From Halomonas sp. THAF5a (GTDB lineage Bacteria > Pseudomonadota > Gammaproteobacteria > Pseudomonadales > Halomonadaceae), in assembly GCF_009363755.1 (NCBI RefSeq), contig NZ_CP045417.1:1054001-1118000 (forward strand): a stretch of DNA of 64,000 bases. The letters run 5' to 3'. A program made the position numbers and the translations under genes. Under the pieces are notes generated by a model. The model worked only from the letters and a program-made list of their open reading frames with translations. It made no database searches and had not been told where the DNA came from. Below are positions 48,816 to 58,072 of this stretch, in pieces (positions within the stretch are counted from its first letter, which is position 1; each line of letters begins with the position of its first letter).

Positions 48816-50042
48816 TCAGTTCTCCTCAAGCGCCAGAGCGATGCGTTCCATCTCGGCATTATCTGCCTCGGTAAAGCTGTGGCTGGACACCACAACCGGA
48901 ATGCGCTGGTCGAAGCTTTCCTTAAACCCGTAGCGCTCTTTCTGGGCGTAGAGCGGTGTGCCGCGCAGCAGCATCAACGGCCAAGCCCTCACGCGTGGAA
49001 CATGCTGCTGCAGGCACCAATCAACGCTGGTTTGGAAACTCTCCAGTGTCTGATGGGGTAAGCCATAGATCAGGGAAACCTCGAAGTCGATGTTACGTTC
49101 ATGGAGTTCCCGGATTTTATCGCTAACGATTTGCATATGGTTAGGACGGTCGACAGCACGATATTCGGCCTCTACGGTTGTCTGCAGTCCAAACTCCAGC
49201 GTTACGTCTAGGCCATCAAGCGCATCGAGGAATTCGGAGTAGCAGGTCTCGAAACGGCACTGTAACGACAGCTGGGCTGATACACCGGCAGCCTTGATGC
49301 TGTTCACTACGCCGATAGCACGTGACGGGTTGGTGTGGAAGATCGGATCCAGTACCGAAATCCGCTCCACCCCTGCAGCAGCAAACAACGCCAGTTCCCG
49401 TTCGAGGCGCTGGCTATCGAACCTCTGGTGCTTGAGCCGGTTGCCCGGTTCGCGGTGCTGGCAGAAGGCACACTTGAAAGGGCAGCCCCTCTGGGTTTCC
49501 CAGCGAATGTTGGCTCGTGGTTCGACAGTGCCTTGCAGGTACGGTGACGGCAGTACCAGCAGATCATGATCCGCCTTGCGGCCCAGATCGGGAGTCCCGG
49601 CGACATGGATGCCACAGTCATCGGGCAAGGCACCATGTGCAAGCTCCAGCATTGCCATCTCGCCTTGACCACGGACGAAATAGTCCGCTTCTGGGTAGGT
49701 TCCTTCTAGCTGCCCTCCGGCCATGTAGGAGATTTGCGGCCCACCAAGCACGATCTTTGCGCCAGTGTCCTTGATCCTGCTGATCAGTTCCTGCACCTCC
49801 GGATCGTTCCACACATAGGTGCCGAAACCAACAAGGCATCCCGGGCCTTCTTCGGAAATTGCCAGCAGCAACTCACAGAGCACCTTCTCCAGAGAGAAGT
49901 CGGTGCTGTTGACCTGTGTTTCGATTATACGATATGGCACACGGTCAGCCTGCAGAGCCGCGGCAATCGAGCCGATACCCAAGCCGGTCTTGCCGTCCTG
50001 TGGCCGTCGCCAATCCAGCGACACTAGAATGACCGGGCTCAT
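48816..50042 (-). CDS. B12-binding-domain radical SAM protein
   Basis: A 408-residue class B-type radical SAM enzyme. The N-terminal half is a cobalamin-binding-like Rossmann domain (KTGLGIGSIAAALQ, GFGTYVWNDPEVQELI, GAKIVLGGPQISYMAGG, DYFVRGQGEMAMLELAHG), without the DxHxxG base-off motif. The iron-sulfur motif CPFKCAFC (CxxxCxxC) follows near residue 190, then the partial TIM barrel with ISVLDPIFHTNPSR, LEFGLQTT and VSLIYGLPHQT. Its ATG overlaps the stop of the HicA-like gene. It is not a viperin by motif. Substrate unknown; cassette context points toward a nucleotide or peptide. Confidence 0.88.
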   Translation of the reverse strand: MSPVILVSLDWRRPQDGKTGLGIGSIAAALQADRVPYRIIETQVNSTDFSLEKVLCELLLAISEEGPGCLVGFGTYVWNDPEVQELISRIKDTGAKIVLGGPQISYMAGGQLEGTYPEADYFVRGQGEMAMLELAHGALPDDCGIHVAGTPDLGRKADHDLLVLPSPYLQGTVEPRANIRWETQRGCPFKCAFCQHREPGNRLKHQRFDSQRLERELALFAAAGVERISVLDPIFHTNPSRAIGVVNSIKAAGVSAQLSLQCRFETCYSEFLDALDGLDVTLEFGLQTTVEAEYRAVDRPNHMQIVSDKIRELHERNIDFEVSLIYGLPHQTLESFQTSVDWCLQQHVPRVRAWPLMLLRGTPLYAQKERYGFKESFDQRIPVVVSSHSFTEADNAEMERIALALEEN

Positions 50043-50278
50043 GACGTGACCTCCTGGCGACCATATTGGTCTCGCGCGGCATGTCCGCGCAGGCGTTGTC
50101 GCACATCTCGTCGGAAGTTCTGGAAGGCACGCCGGTCACTCGGTGTCGTTGGCACGATGACCATGCCACAGCCATTGGGCGGGTAGAGCTTATAGTGCCG
50201 TCCTTTGGCATAGGTCCAGCCAAGCCGAAGCAGTTTTACCGCGAGCTGATTGATGTCCTTGTCCTTGCTGAAGTACAT
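50039..50278 (-). CDS. HicA-like small protein
   Basis: A 79-residue protein with the look of the HicA double-stranded-RNA-binding fold: INQLAVKLLRLGWTYAKGRHYKLYPPNGCGMVIVP, with a histidine at the HicA catalytic position (GRHYKL). The rest is basic (RRDVRQRLRGHAARDQYGRQ). No hicB-type antitoxin is adjacent; the gene instead overlaps the radical SAM gene by 4 bases. Its ribosome site AGAGG, 7 bases before the ATG, lies inside a 12-bp hairpin. It may be an RNA-binding partner and not a free toxin; that is inference. Confidence 0.6.
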   Translation of the reverse strand: MYFSKDKDINQLAVKLLRLGWTYAKGRHYKLYPPNGCGMVIVPTTPSDRRAFQNFRRDVRQRLRGHAARDQYGRQEVTS

Positions 50279-50285
50279 GGTGGTT

Positions 50286-50324
50286 CCTCTGCTGCATGGG
50301 GTTGATCGGAGAATGCAGCAGAGG
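50286..50324 (-). promoter_or_regulatory. 12-bp hairpin sequestering the HicA-like gene's ribosome site
   Basis: CCTCTGCTGCAT (50286-50297) and ATGCAGCAGAGG (50313-50324) are perfect inverted repeats with a 15-base loop. In the minus-strand RNA the 3' arm contains the AGAGG Shine-Dalgarno of the gene starting at 50278. No T-tract follows. It could be an RNA switch or a dyad operator. Confidence 0.75.
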
Positions 50325-50389
50325 GAATGACGAAGCCCGACAGGCGGACGAAAGAAAAATCCAAAAATGACTGATCATCGAGTGAAGCG

Positions 50390-52585
50390 CTAAGGCAGCA
50401 GCCTCAGCAGGTGCTCGACTACAGCTTGTTGCTGGTAAGAAACGGCAACCCACAGCGCGTTTTTTTCACTCGAGGGAGAGTCTTCCTCCAGCGAGGCCCA
50501 AGGGTCACCACCCGCAGCGAGCATAGCCTTGAGTACCTCCAGATCCCCGACTTCGGCGGCAAATAGCGTGGGAGTCCAGCGGTATCGGTGGCTATTGATG
50601 CCTGCATAGCGCCGATTCGGATCGGCGCCATTTTCTAGCAGCGCCATGATTACCTGACGGCGCGCATCGACAGGATAGCTGAAGTACTGTGCTACAGCCG
50701 CAAAGACATTCCTTTTCCACGGTTCATCGAGTTTTTCCATCCTGGCCTTGCGCAGGGCGGACAACTCGCAGTCCAATATAGCGCCGCCCTTGGCATCGAA
50801 CACCTCTGCTGGGACACGCCCCTCAAGATAGGCGATGTGTTGGGCAGGGTCGCTTGCATGGGTGCTGTCATGCAGCAACGCCATGGCATAGACCAAAGCG
50901 CTGGGTGAATTGCAACATGAACGCTCGACATCCGCGCCCAGATCGATCAGCCGGCCGACAATCTCGGCATGACCCATTTCCAAGGCAATCTTTAGCGGCG
51001 TTTCTCGCTTGGTGGAGGCCGGACGATTGGCCGTAGCCTGACTGACACTCAGCGTCAGTAGATACTGCAGAATATCCTGATCCTTCCGGTCTCGGGCCCG
51101 GCGTAGGGCAATGATCAGAGCATTCTCACCGGACTCGCGAATGAACACATTCGGGTCACCACCGGCTTGTACTGCTTTCTTTACGTCCTCGAGAGAACCC
51201 TCCCTCACCGCATCCATCAGGGGTGTAAAGCGGACACGCCCTTCGGCCCGGCCGCGCTTGCGATTCGGATTGGCAAGGTCTTTTGAGGTCAGGGAGAAGG
51301 GCTTGTCCATCACCTCGAACCGCATGGCAGGGGGAATGCGGTGTCTGGCCTTTTGTGATGGGAACAGCCGTTCGAACTCGAACGAGAGGCGGCGCATCTC
51401 CTGGTCATCCAGCTTCCGCTTCGGTGGGCTGTTGAGACCAAGTAGAAAGCATTTGTCCCAGTAACGATTGGCGCGAGTCTTGTCGCCCACGCCTACAGCG
51501 TGGCACAGGGCCTCGTGAAGAATCGAATGCTGATGACGGCCAGCTCGCCACCAGGCCTGTTCACAGGCGGCATCATACAGCTCAAGTGCTTCCTTTTCTT
51601 CGCCGACATTGGCTTCCAGGCGAGCCGAGAGCCACAACCACAGGTATTCATGGGCTACACGATGAGCTGGGCTACCCCGATCATAAAGCGAACGGAACCA
51701 GTCGAGTCGCTGACGAATGGACTGCTCGTTGCTCCGGGGAGCCGCAAAAAGCCTCTGAATCTTGGCTAGCACGGGGGCCACCTGATCACGCAAAGGTAGA
51801 CTGCTACGGTCGGCTGCTTCTCTCTTCAACTCTATTCGAACCTGCTTCTCGCTTTTCAGTTGACTCAGATCATGCTCATCAAAGTCGCGCTTTATGCTCC
51901 TTCGCAACTCTATCGGTACCGATTGCACAGCCACTGCCATAACTAGCCAGCCGGTAAGCCTCTCAGCCTGGTTCTCCGCCAGGCTGCTGCCGGCAAACAT
52001 CTGCTGCGCCGTTCTCCTGTAAGGCCACAGTCTTTTTCCCACGGGATGGCCATGCTGCCAGCGTTCCAGTGTGCGCTGGTCGATTTCCAGATGATTGGCA
52101 AGCCGCTCCCGCAGCTGATTCTCGGACACGCCGCTATACCTGGCTGCTGCGTGTAGCCAGGCAAAAAAAGGTGCTTCCCACCAAGTTGTTACGTCGAGCA
52201 GCGGGATTTGGACGCTGGCACGGCGAATGAAGCCTGATACCTCTGGAATCACTAGTAGACGCTGCAGTGCATCCCGGGCTGGTTCCGACATCATCCCGGT
52301 GGTATTGGTGTCGCGGGCGAAGGATCGTAAAAAGTCGCTATGCCGCTGCCAGGCCGAGTCGACCAGGTCGTGCCAGTTTGCGCCACAATCCTCGCGAATA
52401 GCCTGTAACCACTTAATCTGACAATCCTGTAGCAGTTCGAAGTTGCTTGCCCCTCGCTTCTCTAGAGCCTGATCTTCCAGGTCTTGGATTAACCCTTTAT
52501 CCACGAAGAAGGGGCGATAGCCGGAGGCGGTGACCAGACTGCGTAGGATCTCTCCAGGAGCGCGAAGAATTATAAGTTCTTTCAT
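50390..52585 (-). CDS. HTH / ankyrin-repeat protein, first gene of the radical SAM cassette
   Basis: A protein of 731 residues from the ATG at 52585. An N-terminal region of unknown fold (about 1-150) includes FFVDKGLIQDLEDQAL. Near residues 155-190 is a helix-turn-helix-like segment (LRERLANHLEIDQRTLERWQHG). A helical, TPR-like middle part follows (about 310-420, with KEALELYDAACEQAWWRAGRH). Ankyrin repeats fill the C-terminus (about 460-730), for example TPLMDAVREGSLEDVKKAVQAGGDPN and TPLKIALEMGHAEIVGRLIDLGADVE. I do not recognise the architecture as a named family. An AT-rich promoter-like region precedes it, and the HicA-like gene follows 111 bases downstream. Confidence 0.75.
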   Translation of the reverse strand: MKELIILRAPGEILRSLVTASGYRPFFVDKGLIQDLEDQALEKRGASNFELLQDCQIKWLQAIREDCGANWHDLVDSAWQRHSDFLRSFARDTNTTGMMSEPARDALQRLLVIPEVSGFIRRASVQIPLLDVTTWWEAPFFAWLHAAARYSGVSENQLRERLANHLEIDQRTLERWQHGHPVGKRLWPYRRTAQQMFAGSSLAENQAERLTGWLVMAVAVQSVPIELRRSIKRDFDEHDLSQLKSEKQVRIELKREAADRSSLPLRDQVAPVLAKIQRLFAAPRSNEQSIRQRLDWFRSLYDRGSPAHRVAHEYLWLWLSARLEANVGEEKEALELYDAACEQAWWRAGRHQHSILHEALCHAVGVGDKTRANRYWDKCFLLGLNSPPKRKLDDQEMRRLSFEFERLFPSQKARHRIPPAMRFEVMDKPFSLTSKDLANPNRKRGRAEGRVRFTPLMDAVREGSLEDVKKAVQAGGDPNVFIRESGENALIIALRRARDRKDQDILQYLLTLSVSQATANRPASTKRETPLKIALEMGHAEIVGRLIDLGADVERSCCNSPSALVYAMALLHDSTHASDPAQHIAYLEGRVPAEVFDAKGGAILDCELSALRKARMEKLDEPWKRNVFAAVAQYFSYPVDARRQVIMALLENGADPNRRYAGINSHRYRWTPTLFAAEVGDLEVLKAMLAAGGDPWASLEEDSPSSEKNALWVAVSYQQQAVVEHLLRLLP

Positions 52586-52763
52586 GGTGCGGCATGTTCC
52601 TTCTGCCCGTTTGTTTATGCAAAGTCTCACAGAAATTTTACGGATGCACCTGATTTGTATTGATAATTATTAAGTGAAAGAGTAACAGAAACCCAGATTT
52701 CCTATTCTGAGGGCTTCAGTCGGTAGCTGTCCCCACCGGACAGGTAGATGTGCAAGTGAGCGA
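52586..52763. promoter_or_regulatory. AT-rich intergenic region, likely promoter of the ankyrin cassette
   Basis: About 180 bases of strikingly AT-rich DNA (for example TTGTATTGATAATTATTAAG) between umuC and the ankyrin gene. Several -10-like hexamers fit the minus strand, and I cannot choose one. The composition suggests an H-NS/MvaT-type silencing target; that is inference. Confidence 0.45.
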
Positions 52764-53612
52764 TCAGCGTACCTTCGGTAGCTCGTCCCAGCGGGTCGTC
52801 CACCTCGGCGTGCGATTGGCACAGCGCAGGTGCCAGGCAGCATCGGGCGAGGCACGCCCGAAAGTCACGGTGCCGCGTCCCATTCTGCCGTTGAGTCTGT
52901 CTAGGGTCGCCATCAGGCGGTCATTGCGCTCTCGTTCGGCTCGACTCTCCGGCGTATCCAGCAGCGAGAGCTGTTGCCGGTTGGCATCTACCAGGTCGAC
53001 CAGCATCACCCCGGCCTTCATGAATCGGTAGTGGGGGCGATAAATGGCATCGAAGGCCTGGCTGGCGGCATGCAGGATGGCGCGGCTGTCGTCGGTGGGC
53101 AGCGGCAGTTCCACGATCGCACTGGGCGAGTACTGCGGCAGATCGGGACGATGACGGTTGGTCTTCAGGAACACGTAGACGGCACGTGCCAGACTGTCCT
53201 GAGTCCGCAACTTCTCGGCACTGCGCTGGGCATACTGACGGATCGCCTGGTGGATCTCCTGCCGGTTGTCGGTCAGGCGGCCAAAGGAGCGCGAGGTCAT
53301 GATGCGCTGGCGAGCCTCGCCCCGGTCGTTCATCTCGATGCAGGGAATGCCCTTCAGCTCCAGGCAAGTGCGCTCCAGGGTCACCGAGAAGCGCTGGCGG
53401 ATCTGTTTAGAGTCCGCCTGGGCCAGATCTCGGGCCGTGTGCATGCCCATCAGGGCAAGGCGCTCGACCAGCCGTCGCCCCACCCCCCAGACGTCATCCA
53501 GCGCCACCTGCTGGAGCAACGCCTCGCATTCGTTGCTGTCGGGCCTCAGCACGCAGACGCCGCCGTAAGCGGGAAGCTTCTTGGCCACCCGGTTGGCCAG
53601 CTTTGCTTGATA
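52764..53612 (-). pseudogene. umuC: umuC (DNA polymerase V) lacking its 5' half
   Basis: The frame encodes the C-terminal 280 residues of UmuC: KLANRVAKKLPAYGGVCVL, the helix-hairpin-helix VWGVGRRLVERLALMGMHTARDLAQ, and the little-finger domain RSFGRLTDNRQEIHQAI through to RWDELPKVR. The polymerase palm with the catalytic acidic residues is absent, and no umuD precedes it. Homology ends near 53606, where the frame runs into a stop, and the recombinase module begins there. It is best read as a gene cut by insertion or rearrangement. Confidence 0.88.
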
Positions 53613-53711
53613 CTACAGAGCAGACTCTTTCTGACTGATGATGCTATAACACAGTCATCGGACACGTGCAGGTAGCATTAGTACGCCTTCCCTGATGAGG
53701 TAACCTCTCTC

Positions 53712-55067
53712 ATGCCGGTTTATCGGGTCCTACGTGCCGAAGGGGACTTTCCCTTTCATGTTGTAGATCGAGAAGGGTTGCCGCACCCAGAGCTGACCCT
53801 CTATGCCTGCATGTCCGTGCGTCACCATGCATCGCTGACGGCAAGAGCCTACACGAGGGAAGTGGTTTCCTTTGCTTCATGGGCGACAGATCATCCCGTC
53901 GTGATTCGACAGGGTTGGCAGTTGCTGGGGCCACCGGCTCAAGTGCGGGCACTGTTGGCTTTTTTCCTGGCTTCGGAAATGAAGTGCATCGTGGCGTTAG
54001 GTCGAGATCGCGGTGGATTCGAAACCCGTCGGATCGAACCGACTTGGCAGACTGGCCGGCGCCTAGAACGGCTCCTGGCGGCGCTGAGATCGTTCTACAC
54101 GGTACTGCATGAGCACGGTCACTATCACCATGGCAATCCGATGGATGCCGACGGTGCCCGCCGTTAAATCGAAGAGGAGCGCCGCCGGCAACTCCGAGCG
54201 TTTGTCGATGCCCATGGTCGAATGCCCATGCCTGCTGACAGTGGCGTAGACGGCGTTCGAGAGATGCGCCTTTCTGCCAGTTATTTCCGGCTGAAAGGGA
54301 ATCAATGGTTACCCGAGATCCTGGATGAACCAGCCCTGATGAACAGGGTCATGTCAGCTGGTGAGCAGTGGGGGTGGACACTACGTGAAACCGCCTTGGT
54401 ACGTATCCTCTTTGATAGCGGCTGCCGTGTGCACGAGGCGTGTCAACTCAGCGTGGCGGACTGGGTACAGAGTGGTTTTATGCGAGAGATGCTAGCGATC
54501 AGCAAGGGAAGTCATGGACGCCGAGTGAAACGGCTGTTCATTACCGACCGCACGGCCAAGGTCTTGCGACGATATGTGGACGAGCAGCGTGCTCGGCTAG
54601 ATCCCCGAGGATATGGGCTGTCGGAACTCGCTGAACTCCCTGTGGAAGCCCTTCACCGCATTCCACTGTTTCTGACGCGACGTGGCACATCAATGAACCC
54701 GGACCACTTCCGCCGCGACTATTGGGCACCGGCGCTAAACGCCGCGGGCCTACAAGTGCGTTGCCATCAGGTCCGCCACTGGTTCGTAACACAGGCGCTC
54801 AATGACATCCACCAGCGTGCCCGATCCGCCGAGGAACTGCAGAGCCTGCGTGGTGCCCTACGTGAGCTCATGGCCTGGACAAGCGACATGCTGCCAATCT
54901 ATGACCAAGCTATCCGCCGGCATAACCTGCCGGAGTTGGCTCATCACATTCATGCGCGCATCGAACGTGAGCACCGGCGGGATAGGGCTCGCCGTTCCCA
55001 ACCGGATCCTCGTCCCGAGTCAATAACCGAGAGCCAGCAAATGTTAGATGAGATGCTGAAACCATGA
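53712..55067 (+). pseudogene. Tyrosine recombinase TnpA-like, interrupted by in-frame TAA
   Basis: A 451-codon recombinase frame broken by one ochre codon at 54165-54167. Upstream is a 151-residue SAM-like core-binding segment (MPVYRVLRAEGDFPFHVVDR through DADGARR). Downstream the same frame continues IEEERRRQLRAFVDAHGRMP and holds the catalytic residues: Arg in DSGCRVHEACQL, Lys in SKGSHGRRVKR, HxxR in CHQVRHWFV, and a tyrosine in MLPIYDQAI. A restart at ATG 54222 could make a truncated protein. The next gene overlaps its stop (ATGA). A CAA-to-TAA change would explain the break. Confidence 0.82.
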
Positions 55068-58000
55068 CGCCGTCGGCCCGGCAACAACGCGCCGATCCAG
55101 AGTGTCGACGGCTTACGATACGTGCCGAGCTTGATCGTCGACGCGAGCTGGGTGAGGCTTTCGTGAACCAGGAAGTGATGGTGGTAACCGGCTACGATCG
55201 CAAGACGATCAGTGGCGTTACCCAGCGTTATGTCCGTGAACTGGCAGCGGAGTTGTTGGACACGGCAGTCGAGAATCAAGAAGCTTATGCACGCTGGGTA
55301 CGTGACTACCGCACCTTTCGCTCCTTTATCACACGCACGGAGAGTGGGCCGGCGCTGTTCCGACGCTTTGCGCGGCTGGTCATCGAACAGCTGCATCGCG
55401 AGAACGCGTTGATGACGGTGAACGCAGTTGAAGGCATTACGGGTGGACGAAGACGGATACTGAATGAAGAGCTGGTTATCTGGGAGCAGGAGACCGGCCA
55501 TCAAGTAGCGCGCACGGTTGCCTGGAAATCTCTCGACACCTACGGTACTACCTTCCTCGTGGGCGAAAATCATGCGCTGAACCAGCGAAACGAATCGATC
55601 AGGGCGGAACTGGACCGTCGTCGCCGGCTCGGCACTCCCTTCAAGCTGGCCGACATCAGTAGATGCTTAGGATTCAGCGTAGCCACCGTGTCGGGGTATT
55701 CGCGCCACTATGTGGCAACATTGGCCGATGAGCTCTTGAGCGCCCCGGTCGACAGTCGTGAGGCCTATGAGGGCTGGCGTCGGGACTTCAATACCTTTCG
55801 CTATTCGCTTCCCAATACGCGGCGTTCACGTGAAGTGCTCACGCGGCTCACACGTCTGACCATTGAGCACCTACACCGCGAGGGACATACGGTAGCCTAC
55901 AGCGAGGTACTGCGGATTTCCGAGCACAATGATCGTCACATTAAACAAGAAATCCGGCGTTGGGAAGAAGAAACGGGGCATCAGGCCAGGCCGCTGCGAG
56001 CATGGAAGGAGATCACGCTAGAGATGGTGCTCGACAGGGTATCGCCGGCGCTCCATCACCTACCGATGACCTTTCTGGAATCACCGACCATGGGACGGCC
56101 CTTCAATGAATCCCAAAGACGGATGATCCACTCCATTTCGCAGCCGAAACTTCGGGATGTGGCATTTTTTGTCATGACCTTCGCCGACGGAAATCGACTT
56201 AACGATATCACCTTTTTTGCCAGCATATCGCGTTATCTGAAACGGTTGAAGCTACCGGATATCGATGCACTAGATCCCGACATGTTCTACCGAAGATACC
56301 ATGACGGAGAGGTGCTCCCCGAAGAGGGCACACCCAAACGCGGTCGGTTCCTGCAGACCTACTTTCGCTTGCTGCGCAAGCAAGAGGATTATCTACTCAG
56401 ATTGACGCCCGAGCAGCGCCGGGCCGTGGCGCCTTGGCGTCTCAGTGGACTGAAGGATGACCACTTCTGGCACCGCTCCACCATCCACAGAGACGTGAGG
56501 AGCGAGCAGAGGAGGCGTCGTAAGGCCGCGACCGCCGTTGTACACGATCGATTCTATCTGCTTCGTGATGTGGCCGAGCGTCGGTGTATTCAGGTTGAGC
56601 GCCTGCATACAGCCTTCTTGGATGCCATATCTCACCATAAGCAAGTGGGAGAATCGCTGCCGATGTCATTTTCGATCACCGATGAGATGGTATCAACATC
56701 AGGTCGAGTTCAGCCCACACAGCAGCATTTCAGGCTCTGGGATTCCGCAACATTGCGTTCTGTGCATGAGCCCGTGGCAGAAGACTTCTATTATCATCAG
56801 GATCAACGCCAGCGTATACGTGCGAAGGTAGGTGACCAGGCACGTTACTTCCTAAGCTATGAGGATGGCCATGCTCGCGATGATGCCACTTTGATAGAGC
56901 CCTACTGGTTCATCGAGCTGCTGCAAGCCAATGTACTGAAGTCTCAAGTTACCCATTCTGACTTTCTGACGCACAATGGCTACTCAAAGGGGGCATTCCA
57001 ACTTCCACCACAATCAACTTGGGGGCTGTCTACATCCCATTGGTTGGAGCGAATCTCGCGGGACCTTGGCATAACCTTTATTCCACTGGAGGCACTCAGG
57101 CTAGCCGCTCTCGTCGGGCATGCGGCCATTCAGATCATGACCAAGACTGGCGCTCGCATGAACGAATTCCTGCAGATTAGATTGAGCCCAGAGCATTTAT
57201 CACGAGTGCTGCTTGCGAAGGAACGTGAAGCGATTGCCTTCCGCGCGATTCCCAAGGGACGCCGGGAAGAGGAGCCCTATTATATTGACGAGCGCTGCAT
57301 GAAGGCGCTACACGCCTGGTGGAAGTTTCAACGTGAGCGGGGGCAGAACCTTGAGACTATTCCGCCTACCAGAAGCTTGCGTCACAAGCTTCGTCCGGCG
57401 CCCTACATATGGCAGAATGCCGGAAGGCATTTCAGTCATAAGGATGTCAACGCGACGATGTCCATTATGTTGCACGGCATCTCGTTGCAAACTGCTACCG
57501 GTGAGGCCGTGCGGGTCACGTCCCACCTGCTGCGCCACGGCTTTGCCACTGAAATGCGGGCGTTAAACACGCCCGTGGATGTGATCGCACTACTCATGAA
57601 GCAGCGAGATGTGCGAGTGACCGAGTACTATTCCCAGCCGACGCCGGCCCGGCTAATGGAGTTGCAACAAAAGATTTTTGAAAGTCGTGTGGATCTGTCT
57701 CGTACCCATGTGCGATCCCCAGGACAGATCCGACGACAGGTCGAAGCCGCACAGGAGCAGGTGGGCGCACTGATACCAGTTATCGGTGGACGGTGCACCG
57801 TGGCCAGTCAGTGTCCCATCAAGTTCGCCTGCATTGGCTGTGCCGGGAATGCGCCCGACTGGCACAAGCGTGACCAAGTCATTGTCTACCGGCAGGCCTG
57901 TGCGCAGATGGCGGAGATGGCAGAAGCACAGAACCTGCCCGCCGAAGGGCGCAAGGCAAAGGAAGCCATGGCGAGCTGCGACGATGTATTGGCCGAGATG

Positions 58001-58072
58001 GAACTGCTGGAACAAGCTGATCAGGCGGCTGCCGATCCCGTCATACTGACCATCGGGAGGGAGGAGAGGTGA
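55064..58072 (+). CDS. Large tyrosine recombinase TnpB-like with duplicated N-terminal domain
   Basis: A 1002-residue recombinase, longer than TnpB of Tn554 (630). Residues 19-155 and 179-315 are a tandem duplication in exact 160-residue register (IRAELDRRR at 19 and 179; QLHRE/HLHRE at 109 and 269; EQETGHQ/EEETGHQ at 141 and 301). The catalytic domain near the C-terminus has Arg in MTKTGARMNEF, Lys in AIPKGRREEE, HxxR in TSHLLRHGF and Tyr in RVTEYYSQP. A cysteine cluster follows (CTVASQCPIKFACIGCAG), a likely zinc site. It overlaps both neighbouring genes by 4 bases. Confidence 0.87.
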   Translation: MTPSARQQRADPECRRLTIRAELDRRRELGEAFVNQEVMVVTGYDRKTISGVTQRYVRELAAELLDTAVENQEAYARWVRDYRTFRSFITRTESGPALFRRFARLVIEQLHRENALMTVNAVEGITGGRRRILNEELVIWEQETGHQVARTVAWKSLDTYGTTFLVGENHALNQRNESIRAELDRRRRLGTPFKLADISRCLGFSVATVSGYSRHYVATLADELLSAPVDSREAYEGWRRDFNTFRYSLPNTRRSREVLTRLTRLTIEHLHREGHTVAYSEVLRISEHNDRHIKQEIRRWEEETGHQARPLRAWKEITLEMVLDRVSPALHHLPMTFLESPTMGRPFNESQRRMIHSISQPKLRDVAFFVMTFADGNRLNDITFFASISRYLKRLKLPDIDALDPDMFYRRYHDGEVLPEEGTPKRGRFLQTYFRLLRKQEDYLLRLTPEQRRAVAPWRLSGLKDDHFWHRSTIHRDVRSEQRRRRKAATAVVHDRFYLLRDVAERRCIQVERLHTAFLDAISHHKQVGESLPMSFSITDEMVSTSGRVQPTQQHFRLWDSATLRSVHEPVAEDFYYHQDQRQRIRAKVGDQARYFLSYEDGHARDDATLIEPYWFIELLQANVLKSQVTHSDFLTHNGYSKGAFQLPPQSTWGLSTSHWLERISRDLGITFIPLEALRLAALVGHAAIQIMTKTGARMNEFLQIRLSPEHLSRVLLAKEREAIAFRAIPKGRREEEPYYIDERCMKALHAWWKFQRERGQNLETIPPTRSLRHKLRPAPYIWQNAGRHFSHKDVNATMSIMLHGISLQTATGEAVRVTSHLLRHGFATEMRALNTPVDVIALLMKQRDVRVTEYYSQPTPARLMELQQKIFESRVDLSRTHVRSPGQIRRQVEAAQEQVGALIPVIGGRCTVASQCPIKFACIGCAGNAPDWHKRDQVIVYRQACAQMAEMAEAQNLPAEGRKAKEAMASCDDVLAEMELLEQADQAAADPVILTIGREER

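Noticed and set aside
48230..50042. Calling the radical SAM protein a prokaryotic viperin
   Set aside because: The N-terminal B12-binding-like domain and CPFKCAFC context do not fit viperins, which lack that domain; only the pairing with a nucleotide kinase is similar.
50039..50278. Calling this a HicAB toxin-antitoxin pair
   Set aside because: Only a HicA-like protein is present. No HicB-type antitoxin lies on either side, and the gene is coupled to the radical SAM gene instead.
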